Source: Bombus terrestris (Eukaryota > Arthropoda > Insecta > Hymenoptera > Apidae). From it: a stretch of 64,000 nt of DNA. The notes under the pieces were generated by a model. That model did no database searches. It was not told where the DNA came from and was given only the letters and a program-made list of their open reading frames with translations. Both the position numbers and the translations under genes were made by a program. This document shows, one piece after another, positions 1 to 10,304 of the stretch; the first letter of the stretch is position 1; each line of letters starts with the position of its first letter. The stretch covers positions 1,355,501 to 1,419,500 of the forward strand of contig NW_025963548.1 in assembly GCF_910591885.1 (NCBI RefSeq), written 5' to 3'.

Positions 1-193
1 GCTACGATTACAATTTCCAAGCTATACATATACCTTATATTGCCTTGCATATATTTCCTGTTATTGCCTAATTTTGTCAGCGATTTCGGACCACACGTTG
101 CACTCTACTATGTGGAAATATTACTATTTATGTAAAACTATTGATAAACTGTAAACTTTCGTCAGTACGCAATTCGATAAAGACTTCCGGCTC

Positions 194-210
194 CTCCGGC
201 TGGTGCGAAT
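194..210 (-). other. CENP-B-box-like 17-mer (8 of 9 core positions)
   Basis: On the minus strand this reads ATTCGCACCAGCCGGAG. The core CENP-B box pattern is NTTCGNNNNANNCGGGN, and the match covers TTCG, the central A and CGG, missing only the last G. The common form of the monomer, with CTCGGGCTGG on the plus strand, matches 7 of 9. A 7 of 9 match is expected about once by chance in 844 positions and an 8 of 9 match less than one time in ten, so this is suggestive only. The same 8 of 9 form recurs at 6524-6540, 12854-12870 and 13276-13292; at 6946-6962 a change to GCGG breaks the TTCG part. Confidence 0.25.
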
Positions 211-265
211 ATTTCAATGTCTCTATGTGCCAAGCCGTTGGTTTGTGACACACCTTTACGCATCC

Positions 266-286
266 CTCGCTCGCTGCGCTCGCTCG
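266..286 (+). repeat. GC-rich left arm of the monomer inverted repeat
   Basis: A 21-base tract built of CTCG steps with an interrupting CTG. Its reverse complement matches the right arm at 403-423 with a single mismatch. The arms are 116 bases apart within a monomer and about 264 bases apart across the monomer boundary, so every arm has possible partners on both sides. Recurrent variants are TGCACTCG, TGCAGTCG and, in type B, CACTCGCTGCG. Confidence 0.85.
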
Positions 287-296
287 AAAACTATAG

Positions 297-306
297 CCTA
301 ACCTAA
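297..306 (+). repeat. Telomere-like CCTAACCTAA decamer
   Basis: Two direct copies of CCTAA, the complement of the TTAGG telomere repeat of most insects and many other arthropods. It is retained in nearly all type A monomers. Type B monomers usually read GCTAACCTAA, some copies read CCCTAACCTAA (for example near 18440 and 19707), and a few read CTAACATAAAA (for example near 24350 and 28141). Two pentamers can arise by chance, and there is no longer telomere tract anywhere in the window. Confidence 0.5.
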
Positions 307-402
307 AACCAATCCCTCTTGCGTTCGTTATTCGATAAGGCGGCGACTTATTTCAAATTTGCTAACGTGTCGGATCGGTTGTGAGGTTGGACTGGATTTT
401 TA

Positions 403-423
403 CGAGCGAGCGGAGCGAGCGAG
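403..423 (+). repeat. GC-rich right arm with internal 9-bp direct repeat
   Basis: The tract contains GAGCGAGCG twice in a row (404-412 and 413-421) and is the near-perfect reverse complement of 266-286. The direct repeat is the site of an exact 9-bp loss in nine monomers further along. Point variants include GAGGGAGCG (near 16872, 20670, 24459, 26569, 28256 and 32467), GAGCGGGCG (6331-type monomers and near 26150 and 32050) and GCGAAGCG (several monomers between 45.4 and 59.4 kb). Confidence 0.85.
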
Positions 424-1189
424 CTACGATTACAATTTCCACGCTATACATATACCTTATATTGCCTTGCATATATTTCCGGTTTTTGCCTAATTTAGTC
501 AGCGATATCGGACCACACATTGCACTGTACTATGTGGAAATATTACTATTTATGCTAAACTGTTGATAAACTGTATACTTTCGTCAGTACGCAATTCGAT
601 AAAGACTTCCGGCTCCTCGGGCTGGTGCGAATATTTCAATGTCCCTATGTGAGAAACCGTTGGTTTGTGACACACCTTTACGCATCCCTCGCTCGCTGCG
701 CTCGCTCGAAAACTATAGCCTAACCTAAAACCAATCCCTCTTGCGTTCGTTATTCGATAAGGCGGCGACTTATTTCTAATTTGCCAACGTGTCGGATCGG
801 TTGTGAGGTTGGACTGGATTTTTACGAGCGAGCGGAGCGAGCGAGCTACGATTACAATTTCCACGCTATACATATACCTTATATTACCTTGTATATATTT
901 CCTGTTATTGCCTAATTTTGTCAGCGATTTCGGACCACACGTTGCACTCTACTATGTGGAAATATTACTATTTATGTAAAACTATTGATAAACTGTAAAC
1001 TTTCGTCAGTACGCAATTCGATAAAGACTTCCGGCTCCTCGGGCTGGTGCGAATATTTCAATGTCCCTATGTTCCAAACCGTTGGTTTGTGACACACAAT
1101 TACGCGTCCCTCACTCGCTGCGCTCGCTCGAACAACATAGGCTAACCTAAAACCAATCGCTCTTGCGTTCGTTATTCGACAAGGAGGTG

Positions 1190-2085
1190 ACTTATTTCAA
1201 ATTTGCTAACGTGTCGGATCGGTTGTGAGGTTGGACTGGATTTTTACGAGCGAGCGGAGCGAGCGAGCTACGATTACAATTTCCACGCTATACATATACC
1301 TTATATTCCCTTGCATATATTTCCGGTTTTTGCCTAATTTAGTCAGCGATATCGGACCACACGTTGCACTGTACTATGTGAAAATATTACTATTTATGTA
1401 AAACTATTGACGAAATGTAAACTTTTGTCAGTATGCAATTCGATAAAGACTTCCGGCTCCTCGGGCTGGTGCGAATATTTCAATGTCTCTATGTGCCAAG
1501 CCGTTGGTTTGTGACACACCTTTACGCACCCCTCGCTCGCTGCGCTCGCTCGAAAACTATAGCCTAACCTAAAACCAATCCCTCTTGCGTTCGTTATTCG
1601 ATAAGGCGGCGACTTATTTCAAATTTGCTAACGTGTCGGATCGGTTGTGAGGTTGGACTAGATTTATACGAGCGAGCGGAGCGAGCGAGCTACGATTACA
1701 ATTTCCACGCTATACATATACCTTATATTGCCTTGCATATATTTCCGGTTTTTGCCTAATTTAGTCAGCGATATCGGACCACACCTTGCACTGTACTATG
1801 TGTAAATACTACTATTTATGTAAAACTCTTGATAAACTGTATACTTTCGTCAGTACGCAATTCGATAAAGACTTCCGGCTCCTCGGGCTGGTGCGAATAT
1901 TTCAATGTCCCTATGTGCCAAACCGTTGGTTTGTGACACACCTTTACGCGACCCTCGCTCGCTGCGCTCGCTCGAAAAATATAGCCTAACCTAAAACCAA
2001 TCCCTCTTGCGTTCGTTATTCGATAAGGCGGCGACTTATTTCAAATTTGCTAACGTGTCGGATCGGTTGTGAGGTTGGACTAGAT
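1190..2085 (+). repeat. Two-monomer block, copy 1 (second copy at 3300-4195)
   Basis: This stretch matches 3300-4195 at an offset of 2110 bp (five monomers). Shared rare features are TATATTCCCTTG, the TGTAAATACTAC form, GTCTCTATGTGCCAAGCC and CGAAAAATATAGCC. Differences include GACGAAATG against GATGAAATG near 1410 and CTCTTGATAAAC against CTATTGATAAAC near 1825. Confidence 0.75.
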
Positions 2086-3299
2086 TTTTACGAGCGAGCG
2101 GAGCGAGCGAGCAACGTTTACAATTTCCAAGCTATACATATACCTTATATTACCTTGCATATATTTCCTGTTATTTCCGAATTTTGTCAGCGATTTCGGA
2201 CCACACGTTGCACTCTACTATGTAGAAATATTACTATTTATGTAAAACTATTGATAAACTGTAAACTTTTGTCAGTACACAATTCGATAAAGACTTCCGG
2301 CTCCTCGGGCTGGTGCGAATATTTCAATGTCTCTATGTGCCAAGCCGTTGGTTTGTGACACACCTTTACGCATCCCTCGCTCGCTGCGCTCGCTCGAAAA
2401 CTATAGCCTAACCTAAAACCAATCCCTCTTGCGTTCGTTATTCGATAAGGCGGCGACTTATTTCAAATTTGCTAACGTGTCGGATCGGTTGTGAGGTTGG
2501 ACTAGCTTTATACGAGCGAGCGGAGCGAGCGAGCTACGATTACAATTTCCACGCTATACATATACCTTATATTGCCTTGCATATATTTCCTGTTATTGCC
2601 GAATTTTGTCAGCGATTTCGGACCACACGTTGCACTCTACTATGTGGAAATATTACTATTTATGTAAAACTATTGATAAACTGTAAACTTTTGTCAGTAC
2701 ACAATTCGATAAAGACTTCCGGCTCCTCGGGCTGGTGCGAATATTTCAATGTCCCTATGTGCCAAACCGTTGCATTGTGACACACCATTACGCGTCCCTC
2801 GCTCGCTGCGCTCGCTCGAAAACTATAGCCTAACCTAAAACCAATCCCTCTTGCGTTCGTTATTCGATAAGGCGGCGACTTATTTCAAATTTGCTAACGT
2901 GTCGGATCGGTTGTGAGGTTGGACTAGATTTATACGAGCGAGCGGAGCGAGCGAGCTACGATTACAATTTCCACGCTATACATATACCTTATATTGCCTT
3001 GCATATATTTCCGGTTTTTGCCTAATTTAGTCAGCGATATCGGACCACACGTTGCACTGTACTATGTGGAAATATTACTATTTATGCTAAACTGTTGATA
3101 AACTGTATACTTTCGTCAGTACGCAATTCGATAAAGACTTCCGGCTCCTCGGGCTGGTGCGAATATTTCAATGTCCCTATGTGCCAAACCGTTGGTTTGT
3201 GACACACCTTTACGCGACCCTCGCTCGCTGCACTCGCTCGAAAACTATAGCCTAACCTAAAACCAATCCCTCTTGCGTTCGTTATTCGATAAGGCGGCG
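2086..3299 (+). repeat. Monomers of the ACACAATTC variant group
   Basis: The copies starting at 2111 and 2533 share ATTTTGTCAGCGATTTC after a rare CCGAA, and TTGTCAGTACACAATTC. The same group reappears near 46.3, 54.3, 58.1, 60.2 and 60.6 kb, which links the left edge of the window with its right third. A 103-codon stop-free frame (2047-2358 and 2469-2780) comes with this variant and is not considered a gene. The following monomer (2955) is ordinary type A. Confidence 0.75.
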
Positions 3300-4195
3300 A
3301 CTTATTTCAAATTTGCTAACGTGTCGGATCGGTTGTGAGGTTGGACTGGATTTTTACGAGCGAGCGGAGCGAGCGAGCTACGATTACAATTTCCACGCTA
3401 TACATATACCTTATATTCCCTTGCATATATTTCCGGTTTTTGCCTAATTTAGTCAGCGATATCGGACCACACGTTGCACTGTACTATGTGAAAATATTAC
3501 TATTTATGTAAAACTATTGATGAAATGTAAACTTTTGTCAGTATGCAATTCGATAAAGACTTCCGGCTCCTCGGGCTGGTGCGAATATTTCAATGTCTCT
3601 ATGTGCCAAGCCGTTGGTTTGTGACACACCTTTACGCACCCCTCGCTCGCTGCGCTCGCTCGAAAACTATAGCCTAACCTAAAACCAATCCCTCTTGCGT
3701 TCGTTATTCGATAAGGCGGCGACTTATTTCAAATTTGCTAACGTGTCGGATCGGTTGTGAGGTTGGACTAGATTTATACGAGCGAGCGGAGCGAGCGAGC
3801 TACGATTACAATTTCCACGCTATACATATACCTTATATTGCCTTGCATATATTTCCGGTTTTTGCCTAATTTAGTCAGCGATATCGGACCACACCTTGCA
3901 CTGTACTATGTGTAAATACTACTATTTATGTAAAACTATTGATAAACTGTATACTTTTATCAGTAGACAATTCGACAAAGACTTCCGGCTCCTCGGGCTG
4001 GTGCGAATATTTCAATGTCCCTATGTGCCAAACCGTTGGTTTGTGACACACCTTTACGCGACCCTCGCTCGCTGCGCTCGCTCGAAAAATATAGCCTAAC
4101 CTAAAACCAATCCCTCTTGCGTTCGTTATTCGATAAGGCGGCGACTTATTTCAAATTTGCTAACGTGTCGGATCGGTTGTGAGGTTGGACTGGAT
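3300..4195 (+). repeat. Two-monomer block, copy 2
   Basis: Second copy of 1190-2085. It differs by ACTTTTATCAGTAGACAATTCGACAAAG near 3955-3980, which looks like local divergence or conversion from another monomer. It leads directly into the 15-monomer unit. Confidence 0.75.
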
Positions 4196-5570
4196 TTTTA
4201 CGAGCGAGCGGAGCGAGCGAGCTACGATTACAATTTCCACGCTATACATATACCTTATATTGCCTTGCATATATTTCCGGTTTTTGCCTAATTTAGTCAG
4301 CGATATCGGACCACACATTGCACTGTACTATGTGGAAATATTACTATTTATGCTAAACTGTTGATAAACTGTATACTTTCGTCAGTACGCAATTCGATAA
4401 AGACTTCCGGCTCCTCGGGCTGGTGCGAATATTTCAATGTCTCTATGTGCCAAGCCGTTGGTTTGTGACACACCTTTACGCACCCCTCGCTCGCTGCGCT
4501 CGCTCGAAAACTATAGCCTAACCTAAAACCAATCCCTCTTGCGTTCGTTATTCGATAAGGCGGCGACTTATTTCAAATTTGCTAACGTGTCGGATCGGTT
4601 GTGAGGTTGGACTAGATTTATACGAGCGAGCGGAGCGAGCGAGCTACGATTACAATTTCCACGCTATACATATACCTTATATTGCCTTGCATATATTTCC
4701 GGTTTTTGCCTAATTTAGTCAGCGATATCGGACCACACCTTGCACTGTACTATGTGTAAATACTACTATTTATGTAAAACTATTGATAAACTGTATACTT
4801 TCGTCAGTACGCAATTCGATAAAGACTTCCGGCTCCTCGGGCTGGTGCGAATATTTCAATGTCCCTATGTGCCAAACCGTTGGTTTGTGACACACCTTTA
4901 CGCGACCCTCGCTCGCTGCGCTCGCTCGAAAAATATAGCCTAACCTAAAACCAATCCCTCTTGCGTTCGTTATTCGATAAGGCGGCGACTTATTTCAAAT
5001 TTGCTAACGTGTCGGATCGGTTGTGAGGTTGGACTGGATTTTTACGAGCGAGTGGACCGAGCGAGCTACGATTACAATTTCCACGCTATACATATACCTT
5101 ATATTGCCTTGCATATATTTCCGGTTTTTGCCTAATTTAGTCAGCGATATCGGACCACACATTGCACTGTACTATGTGGAAATATTACTATTTATGCTAA
5201 ACTGTTGATAAACTGTATACTTTCGTCAGTACGCAATTCGATAAAGACTTCCGGCTCCTCGGGCTGGTGCGAATATTTCAATGTCTCTATGTGCCAAGCC
5301 GTTGGTTTGTGACACACCTTTACGCACCCCTCGCTCGCTGCGCTCGCTCGAAAACTATAGCCTAACCTAAAACCAATCCCTCTTGCGTTCGTTATTCGAT
5401 AAGGCGGCGACTTATTTCAAATTTGCTAACGTGTCGGATCGGTTGTGAGGTTGGACTAGATTTATACGAGCGAGCGGAGCGAGCGAGCTACGATTACAAT
5501 TTCCACGCTATACATATACCTTATATTGCCTTGCATATATTTCCGGTTTTTGCCTAATTTAGTCAGCGAT
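3545..5570 (+). repeat. Dimeric (844-bp) repeat, about 2.4 copies
   Basis: Two alternating type A monomers repeat at 844 bp. One carries ACCTTGCACTG with TGTAAATACTAC; the other carries ACATTGCACTG with TATGCTAAACTGTTG and then GTCTCTATGTGCCAAGCC and GCACCCCTCG. Copies run about 3545-4388, 4389-5232 and partly 5233-5570. The second copy has GAGTGGACCG in its right arm. The dimer lies across the start of the 15-monomer unit and is carried in its second copy near 10.5-11.9 kb. Confidence 0.75.
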
Positions 5571-8500
5571 ATCGGACCACACATTGCACTGTACTATGTG
5601 GAAATATTACTATTTATGTAAAACTATTGATAAACTGTATACTTTCGTCAGTACGCAATTCGATAAAGACTTCCGGCTCCTCGGGCTGGTGCGAATATTT
5701 CAATGTCCCTATGTGCCAAACCGTTGGTTTGTGACACACCTTTACGCGTCCCTCGCTCGCTGCGCTCGCTCGAAAACTATAGCCTAACCTAAAACCAATC
5801 CCTCTTGCGTTCGTTATTCGATAAGGCGGCGACTTATTTCTAATTTGCGAACGTGTCGGATCGGTTGTGAGGTTGGACTAGATTTTTACCGGCGAGCGGA
5901 GCGAGCGAGCAACGATTACAATTACCAAGCTATACATATACCTTATATTGCCTTGCATAATTTTCCAGTTATTTCCTAATTTTGTGAGCGATGTCGGACC
6001 ACACGTTGCACTGTACTATGTGGAAATATTACTATTTATGTAAAACTATTGATGAAATGTAAACTTTTGTCAGTATGCAATTCGATAAAGACTTGCGGTT
6101 GCTCGGGCTGGTGCGAATATTTCAATGTCCCTATGTTCCAAACCGTTGGTTTGTGACACACAATTACGCGTCCCTCACTCGCTGCGCTCGCTCGAACACC
6201 ATAGGCCAACCTAAAACCAATCCCTCTTGCGTTCGTTATTCGACAAGGAGGTGACTTATTTCAAATTTGCTAACGTGTCGGATCGGTTGTGAGGTTGGAC
6301 TAGATTTTTACGAGCGAGCGGAGCGGGCGAGCAACGATTACAATTTCCAAGCTATACATATACCTCATACTACCTTGTATATATTTCCTGTTATAGCCTA
6401 ATTTTGTCAGCGATTTCGGACCACACGTTGCACTCTACTATGTGGAAATATTACTATTTATGTAAAACTATTGATAAACTGTAAACTTTCGTCAGTACGC
6501 AATTCGATAAAGACTTCCGGCTCCTCCGGCTGGTGCGAATATTTCAATGTCTCTATGTGCCAAGCCGTTGCTTTGTGACACACCTTTACGCATCCCTCGC
6601 TCGCTGCGCTCGCTCGAAAACTATAGCCTAACCTAAAACCAATCCCTCTTGCGTTCGTTATTCGATAAGGCGGCGACTTATTTCAAATTTGCTAACGTGT
6701 CGGATCGGTTGTGAGATTGGACTGGATTTTTACGAGCGAGCGGAGCGAGCGAGCTACGATTACAATTTCCAAGCTATACATATACCTTATATTGCCTTGC
6801 ATATATTTCCTGTTATTGCCTAATTTTGTCAGCGATTTCGGACCACACGTTGCACTCTACTATGTGGAAATATTACTATTTATGTAAAACTATTGATAAA
6901 CTGTAAACTTTCGTCAGTACGCAATTCGATAAAGACTTCCGGCTCCTCCGGCTGGTGCGGATATTTCAATGTCTCTATGTGCCAAGCCGTTGGTTTGTGA
7001 CACACCTTTACGCATCCCTCGCTCGCTGCGCTCGCTCGAAAACTATAGCCTAACCTAAAACCAATCCCTCTTGCGTTCGTTATTCGATAAGGCGGCGACT
7101 TATTTCAAATTTGCTAACGTGTCGGATCGGTTGTGAGGTTGGACTGGATTTTTACGAGCGAGCGGAGCGAGCGAGCTACGATTACAATTTCCACGCTATA
7201 CATATACCTTATATTGCCTTGCATATATTTCCGGTTTTTGCCTAATTTAGTCAGCGATATCGGACCACACATTGCACTGTACTATGTGGAAATATTACTA
7301 TTTATGCTAAACTGTTGATAAACTGTATACTTTCGTCAGTACGCAATTCGATAAAGACTTCCGGCTCCTCGGGCTGGGGCGAATATTTCAATGTCCCTAT
7401 GTGCCAAACCGTTGGTTTGTGACCCACCTTTACGCGTCCCTCGCTCGCTGGACTCGCTCGAAAACTATAGCCTAACCTAAAACCAATCCCTCTTGCGTTC
7501 GTTATTCGATAAGGAGGCGACTTATTTCTAATTTGCCAACGTGTCGGATCGGTTGTGAGGTTGGACTAGATTTTTACGAGCGAGCGGAGCGAGCGAGCAA
7601 CGATTACAATTTCCAAGCTATACATATACCTTATATTACCTTGTATATATTTCCTGTTATTGCCTAATTTTGTCAGCGATTTCGGACCACACGTTGCACT
7701 CTACTATGTGGAAATATTACTATTTATGTAAAACTATTGATAAACTGTAAACTTTCGTCAGTACGCAATTCGATAAAGACTTCCGGCTCCTCGGGCTGGT
7801 GCGAATATTTCAATGTCCCTATGTTCCAAACCGTTGGTTTGTGACACACAATTACGCGTCCCTCACTCGCTGCGCTCGCTCGAACAACATAGGCTAACCT
7901 AAAACCAATCGCTCTTGCGTTCGTTATTCGACAAGGAGGTGACTTATTTCAAATTTGCTAACGTGTCGGATCGGTTGTGAGGTTGGACTGGATTTTTACG
8001 AGCGAGCGGAGCGAGCGAGCTACGATTACAATTTCCACGCTATACATATACCTTATATTGCCTTGCATATATTTCCGGTTTTTGCCTAATCTAGTCAGCG
8101 ATATCGGACCACACGTTGCACTGTACTATGTGGAAATATTACTATTTATGTAAAACTATTGATAAACTGTAAACTTTCGTCAGTACGCAATTCGATAAAG
8201 ACTTCCGGCTCCTCGGGCTGGTGCGAATATTTCAATGTCCCTATGTGCCAAACCGTTGGTTTGTGACACACCTTTACGCGACCCTCGCTCGCTGCGCTCG
8301 CTCGAAAACTATAGCCTAACCTAAAACCAATCCCTCTTGCATTCGTTATTCGACATGGAGGCGACTTATTTCAAATTTGCTAACGTGTCGGATCGGTTGT
8401 GAGGTTGGACTAGATTTTTACGAGCGAGCGGAGCGAGCGAGCAACGATTACAATTTCCAAGCTATACATATACCTTATACTACCTTGTATATATTTCCTG

Positions 8501-10304
8501 TTATTGCCTAATTTTGTCAGCGATTTCGGACCACACGTTGCACTCTACTATGTGGAAATATTACTATTTATGTAAAACTATTGATAAACTGTAAACTTTC
8601 GTCAGTACGCAATTCGATAAAGACTTCCGGCTCCTCGGGCTGGTGCGAATATTTCAATGTCCCTATGTGCCAAACCGTTGGTTTGTGACACACCTTTACG
8701 CGACCCTCGCTCGCTGCGCTCGCTCGAAAACTATAGCCTAACCTAAAACCAATCCCTCTTGCGTTCGTTATTCGATAAGGCGGCGACTTATTTCAAATTT
8801 GCTAACGTGTCGGATCGGTTGCGAGGTTGGACTAGATTTATACGAGCGAGCGGAGCGAGCGAGCTACGATTACAATTTCCACGCTATACATATACCTTAT
8901 ATTGCCTTGCATATATTTCCGGTTTTTGCCTAATTTAGTCAGCGATATCGGACCACACGTTGCACTGTACTATGTGAAAATATTACTATTTATGTAAAAC
9001 TATGGATGAAATGTAAACTTTTGTCAGTATGCAATTCGATAAAGACTTGCGGTTCCTCGGGCTGGTGCGAATATTTCAATGTCCCTATGTTCCAAACCGT
9101 TGGTTTGTGACACACAATTACGCGTCCCTCACTCGCTGCGCTCGCTCGAACACCATAGGCCAACCTAAAGCCAATCCCTCTTGCGTCCGTTATTCGATAA
9201 GGCGGCGACTTATTTCAAATTTGCTAACGTGTCGGATCGGTTGTGAGGTTGGACTGGATTTTTACGAGCGAGCGGTGCGAGCGAGCAACGATTACAATTT
9301 CCAAGCTATACATATACCTTATATTGCCTTGCATATATTTCCTGTTATTGCCTAATTTTGTCAGCGATTTCGGACCACACGTTGCACTGTACTATGTGAA
9401 AATATTACTATTTATGTAAAACTATTGATGAAATGTAAACTTTTGTCAGTATGCAATTCGATAAAGACTTGCGGTTCCTCGGGCTGGTGCGAATATTTCA
9501 ATGTCCCTATGTGCCAAACCGTTGGTTTGTGACACACCTTTACGCGACCCTCGCTCGCTGCACTCGCTCGAAAACTATAGCCTAACCTAAAACCAATCCC
9601 TCTTGCGTTCGTTATTCGATAAGGCGGCGACTTATTTCTAATTTGCCAACGTGTCGGATCGGTTGTGAGGTTGGACTAGATTTTTACGAGCGAGCGGAGC
9701 GAGCGAGCAACGATTACAATTTCCAAGCTATACATATACCTTATATTGCCTTGCATATATTTTCTGTTATTGCCTAATTTAGTCAGCGATATCGGACCAC
9801 ACATTGCACTGTACTATGTGGAAATATTACTATTTATGCTAAACTGTTGATAAACTGTATACTTTCGTCAGTACGCAATTCGATAAAGACTTCCGGCTCC
9901 TCGGGCTGGTGCGAATATTTCAATGTCCCTATGTGCCAAACCGTTGGTTTGTGACACACCTTTACGCGACCCTCGCTCGCTGCACTCGCTCGAAAACTAT
10001 AGCCTAACCTAAAACCAATCCCTCTTGCGTTCGTTATTCGATAAGGCGGCGACTTATTTCTAATTTGCCAACGTGTCGGATCGGTTGTGAGGTTGGACTA
10101 GATTTTTACGAGCGAGCGGAGCGAGCGAGCAACGATTACAATTTCCAAGCTATACATATACCTTATATTACCTTGTATATATTTCCTGTTATTGCCTAAT
10201 TTTGTCAGCGATTTCGGACCACACGTTGCACTCTACTATGTGGAAATATTACTATTTATGTAAAACTATTGATAAACTGTATACTTTCGTCAGTACGCAA
10301 TTCG
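3975..10304 (+). repeat. 15-monomer higher-order unit, copy 1 (6330 bp)
   Basis: From about 3975 the sequence matches position for position at +6330 (15 x 422). Distinctive shared markers include GAGCGGACCG-type right arm (5050), the unusual ATTTTCCAGTTATTTCC monomer (near 5962), GTGAGATTGG (6710), TATGGATGAAATG (near 9003) and CTAATCTAGTC (8085). Differences found by eye number about ten, so divergence is near 0.2%: for example T/C at 5053, T/A near 5749, G/A near 6023, T/A near 6659, G/A near 6960, G/T near 7378 and T/A near 9276. Confidence 0.92.
5909..6330 (+). repeat. Divergent third-type monomer
   Basis: This copy differs from both main types in its first 100 bases: AATTACCAAGC, TTGCATAATTTTCCAG, TTATTTCCTAA and GTGAGCGATGTCGG. 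The rest is type B-like (GATGAAATG, CTTGCGGTTG, GTTCC). It recurs unchanged at 12239 in the second 15-monomer unit, and a short related patch appears at 29143-29195. Confidence 0.8.

Larger units (their letters stand above)
1..422 (+). repeat. Reference monomer (type A), first copy in the window
   Basis: This copy defines the phase used in this annotation: it starts at GCTACGATTACAATTTCC and the next copy starts at 423. By hand count it holds 183 G+C of 422 (about 43%) and about 30 CpG. Order of parts: AT-rich stretch with TATACATATACC and CATATATTTCC (about 25-60), GAAATATT (115-122), TTCGATAAAG (173-182), AATATTTC (208-215), the odd palindrome TGTGACACA (244-252), GC-rich left arm (266-286), CCTAACCTAA (297-306), a second TTCGATAAGG (331-340), GATC (374-377), and the GC-rich right arm (403-423). 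It carries the rarer CTCCGGCTGG form near 195. No function is known to me for this unit. Confidence 0.95.
1..1305 (+). repeat. Partial relative of the 15-monomer unit
   Basis: The first three monomers match 6753-8057 and 13083-14387 (offset 16 monomers, 6752 bp, and 31 monomers). They share the CTCCGGCTGG form near 195, the ATGCTAAACTGTTG form near 555, and the linked ACAACATAGG and CAATCGCTC variants near 1133-1160. The match is imperfect: the second monomer has GTGAGAAACC near 650, and the third starts GCTACG with CCACGC instead of GCAACG with CCAAGC. Homology fades after about 1305, where TATATTCCC and GAAATG forms take over. Confidence 0.7.

Noticed and set aside
173..189. CENP-B box on the plus strand at TTCGATAAAGACTTCC
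   Set aside because: Only 6 of 9 core positions match, no better than chance; the minus-strand site at 194-210 is the better candidate.
115..215. Inverted repeat GAAATATT / AATATTTC
   Set aside because: Eight AT-rich bases about 85 bases apart are expected by chance in a sequence of this composition.
266..286. Intrinsic bacterial-type terminator or simple microsatellite
   Set aside because: The CTCG-type tract is GC-rich, but its pairing partner is over 100 bases away and no T-run follows. It has only four or five CTCG steps, so it is not a microsatellite of its own.
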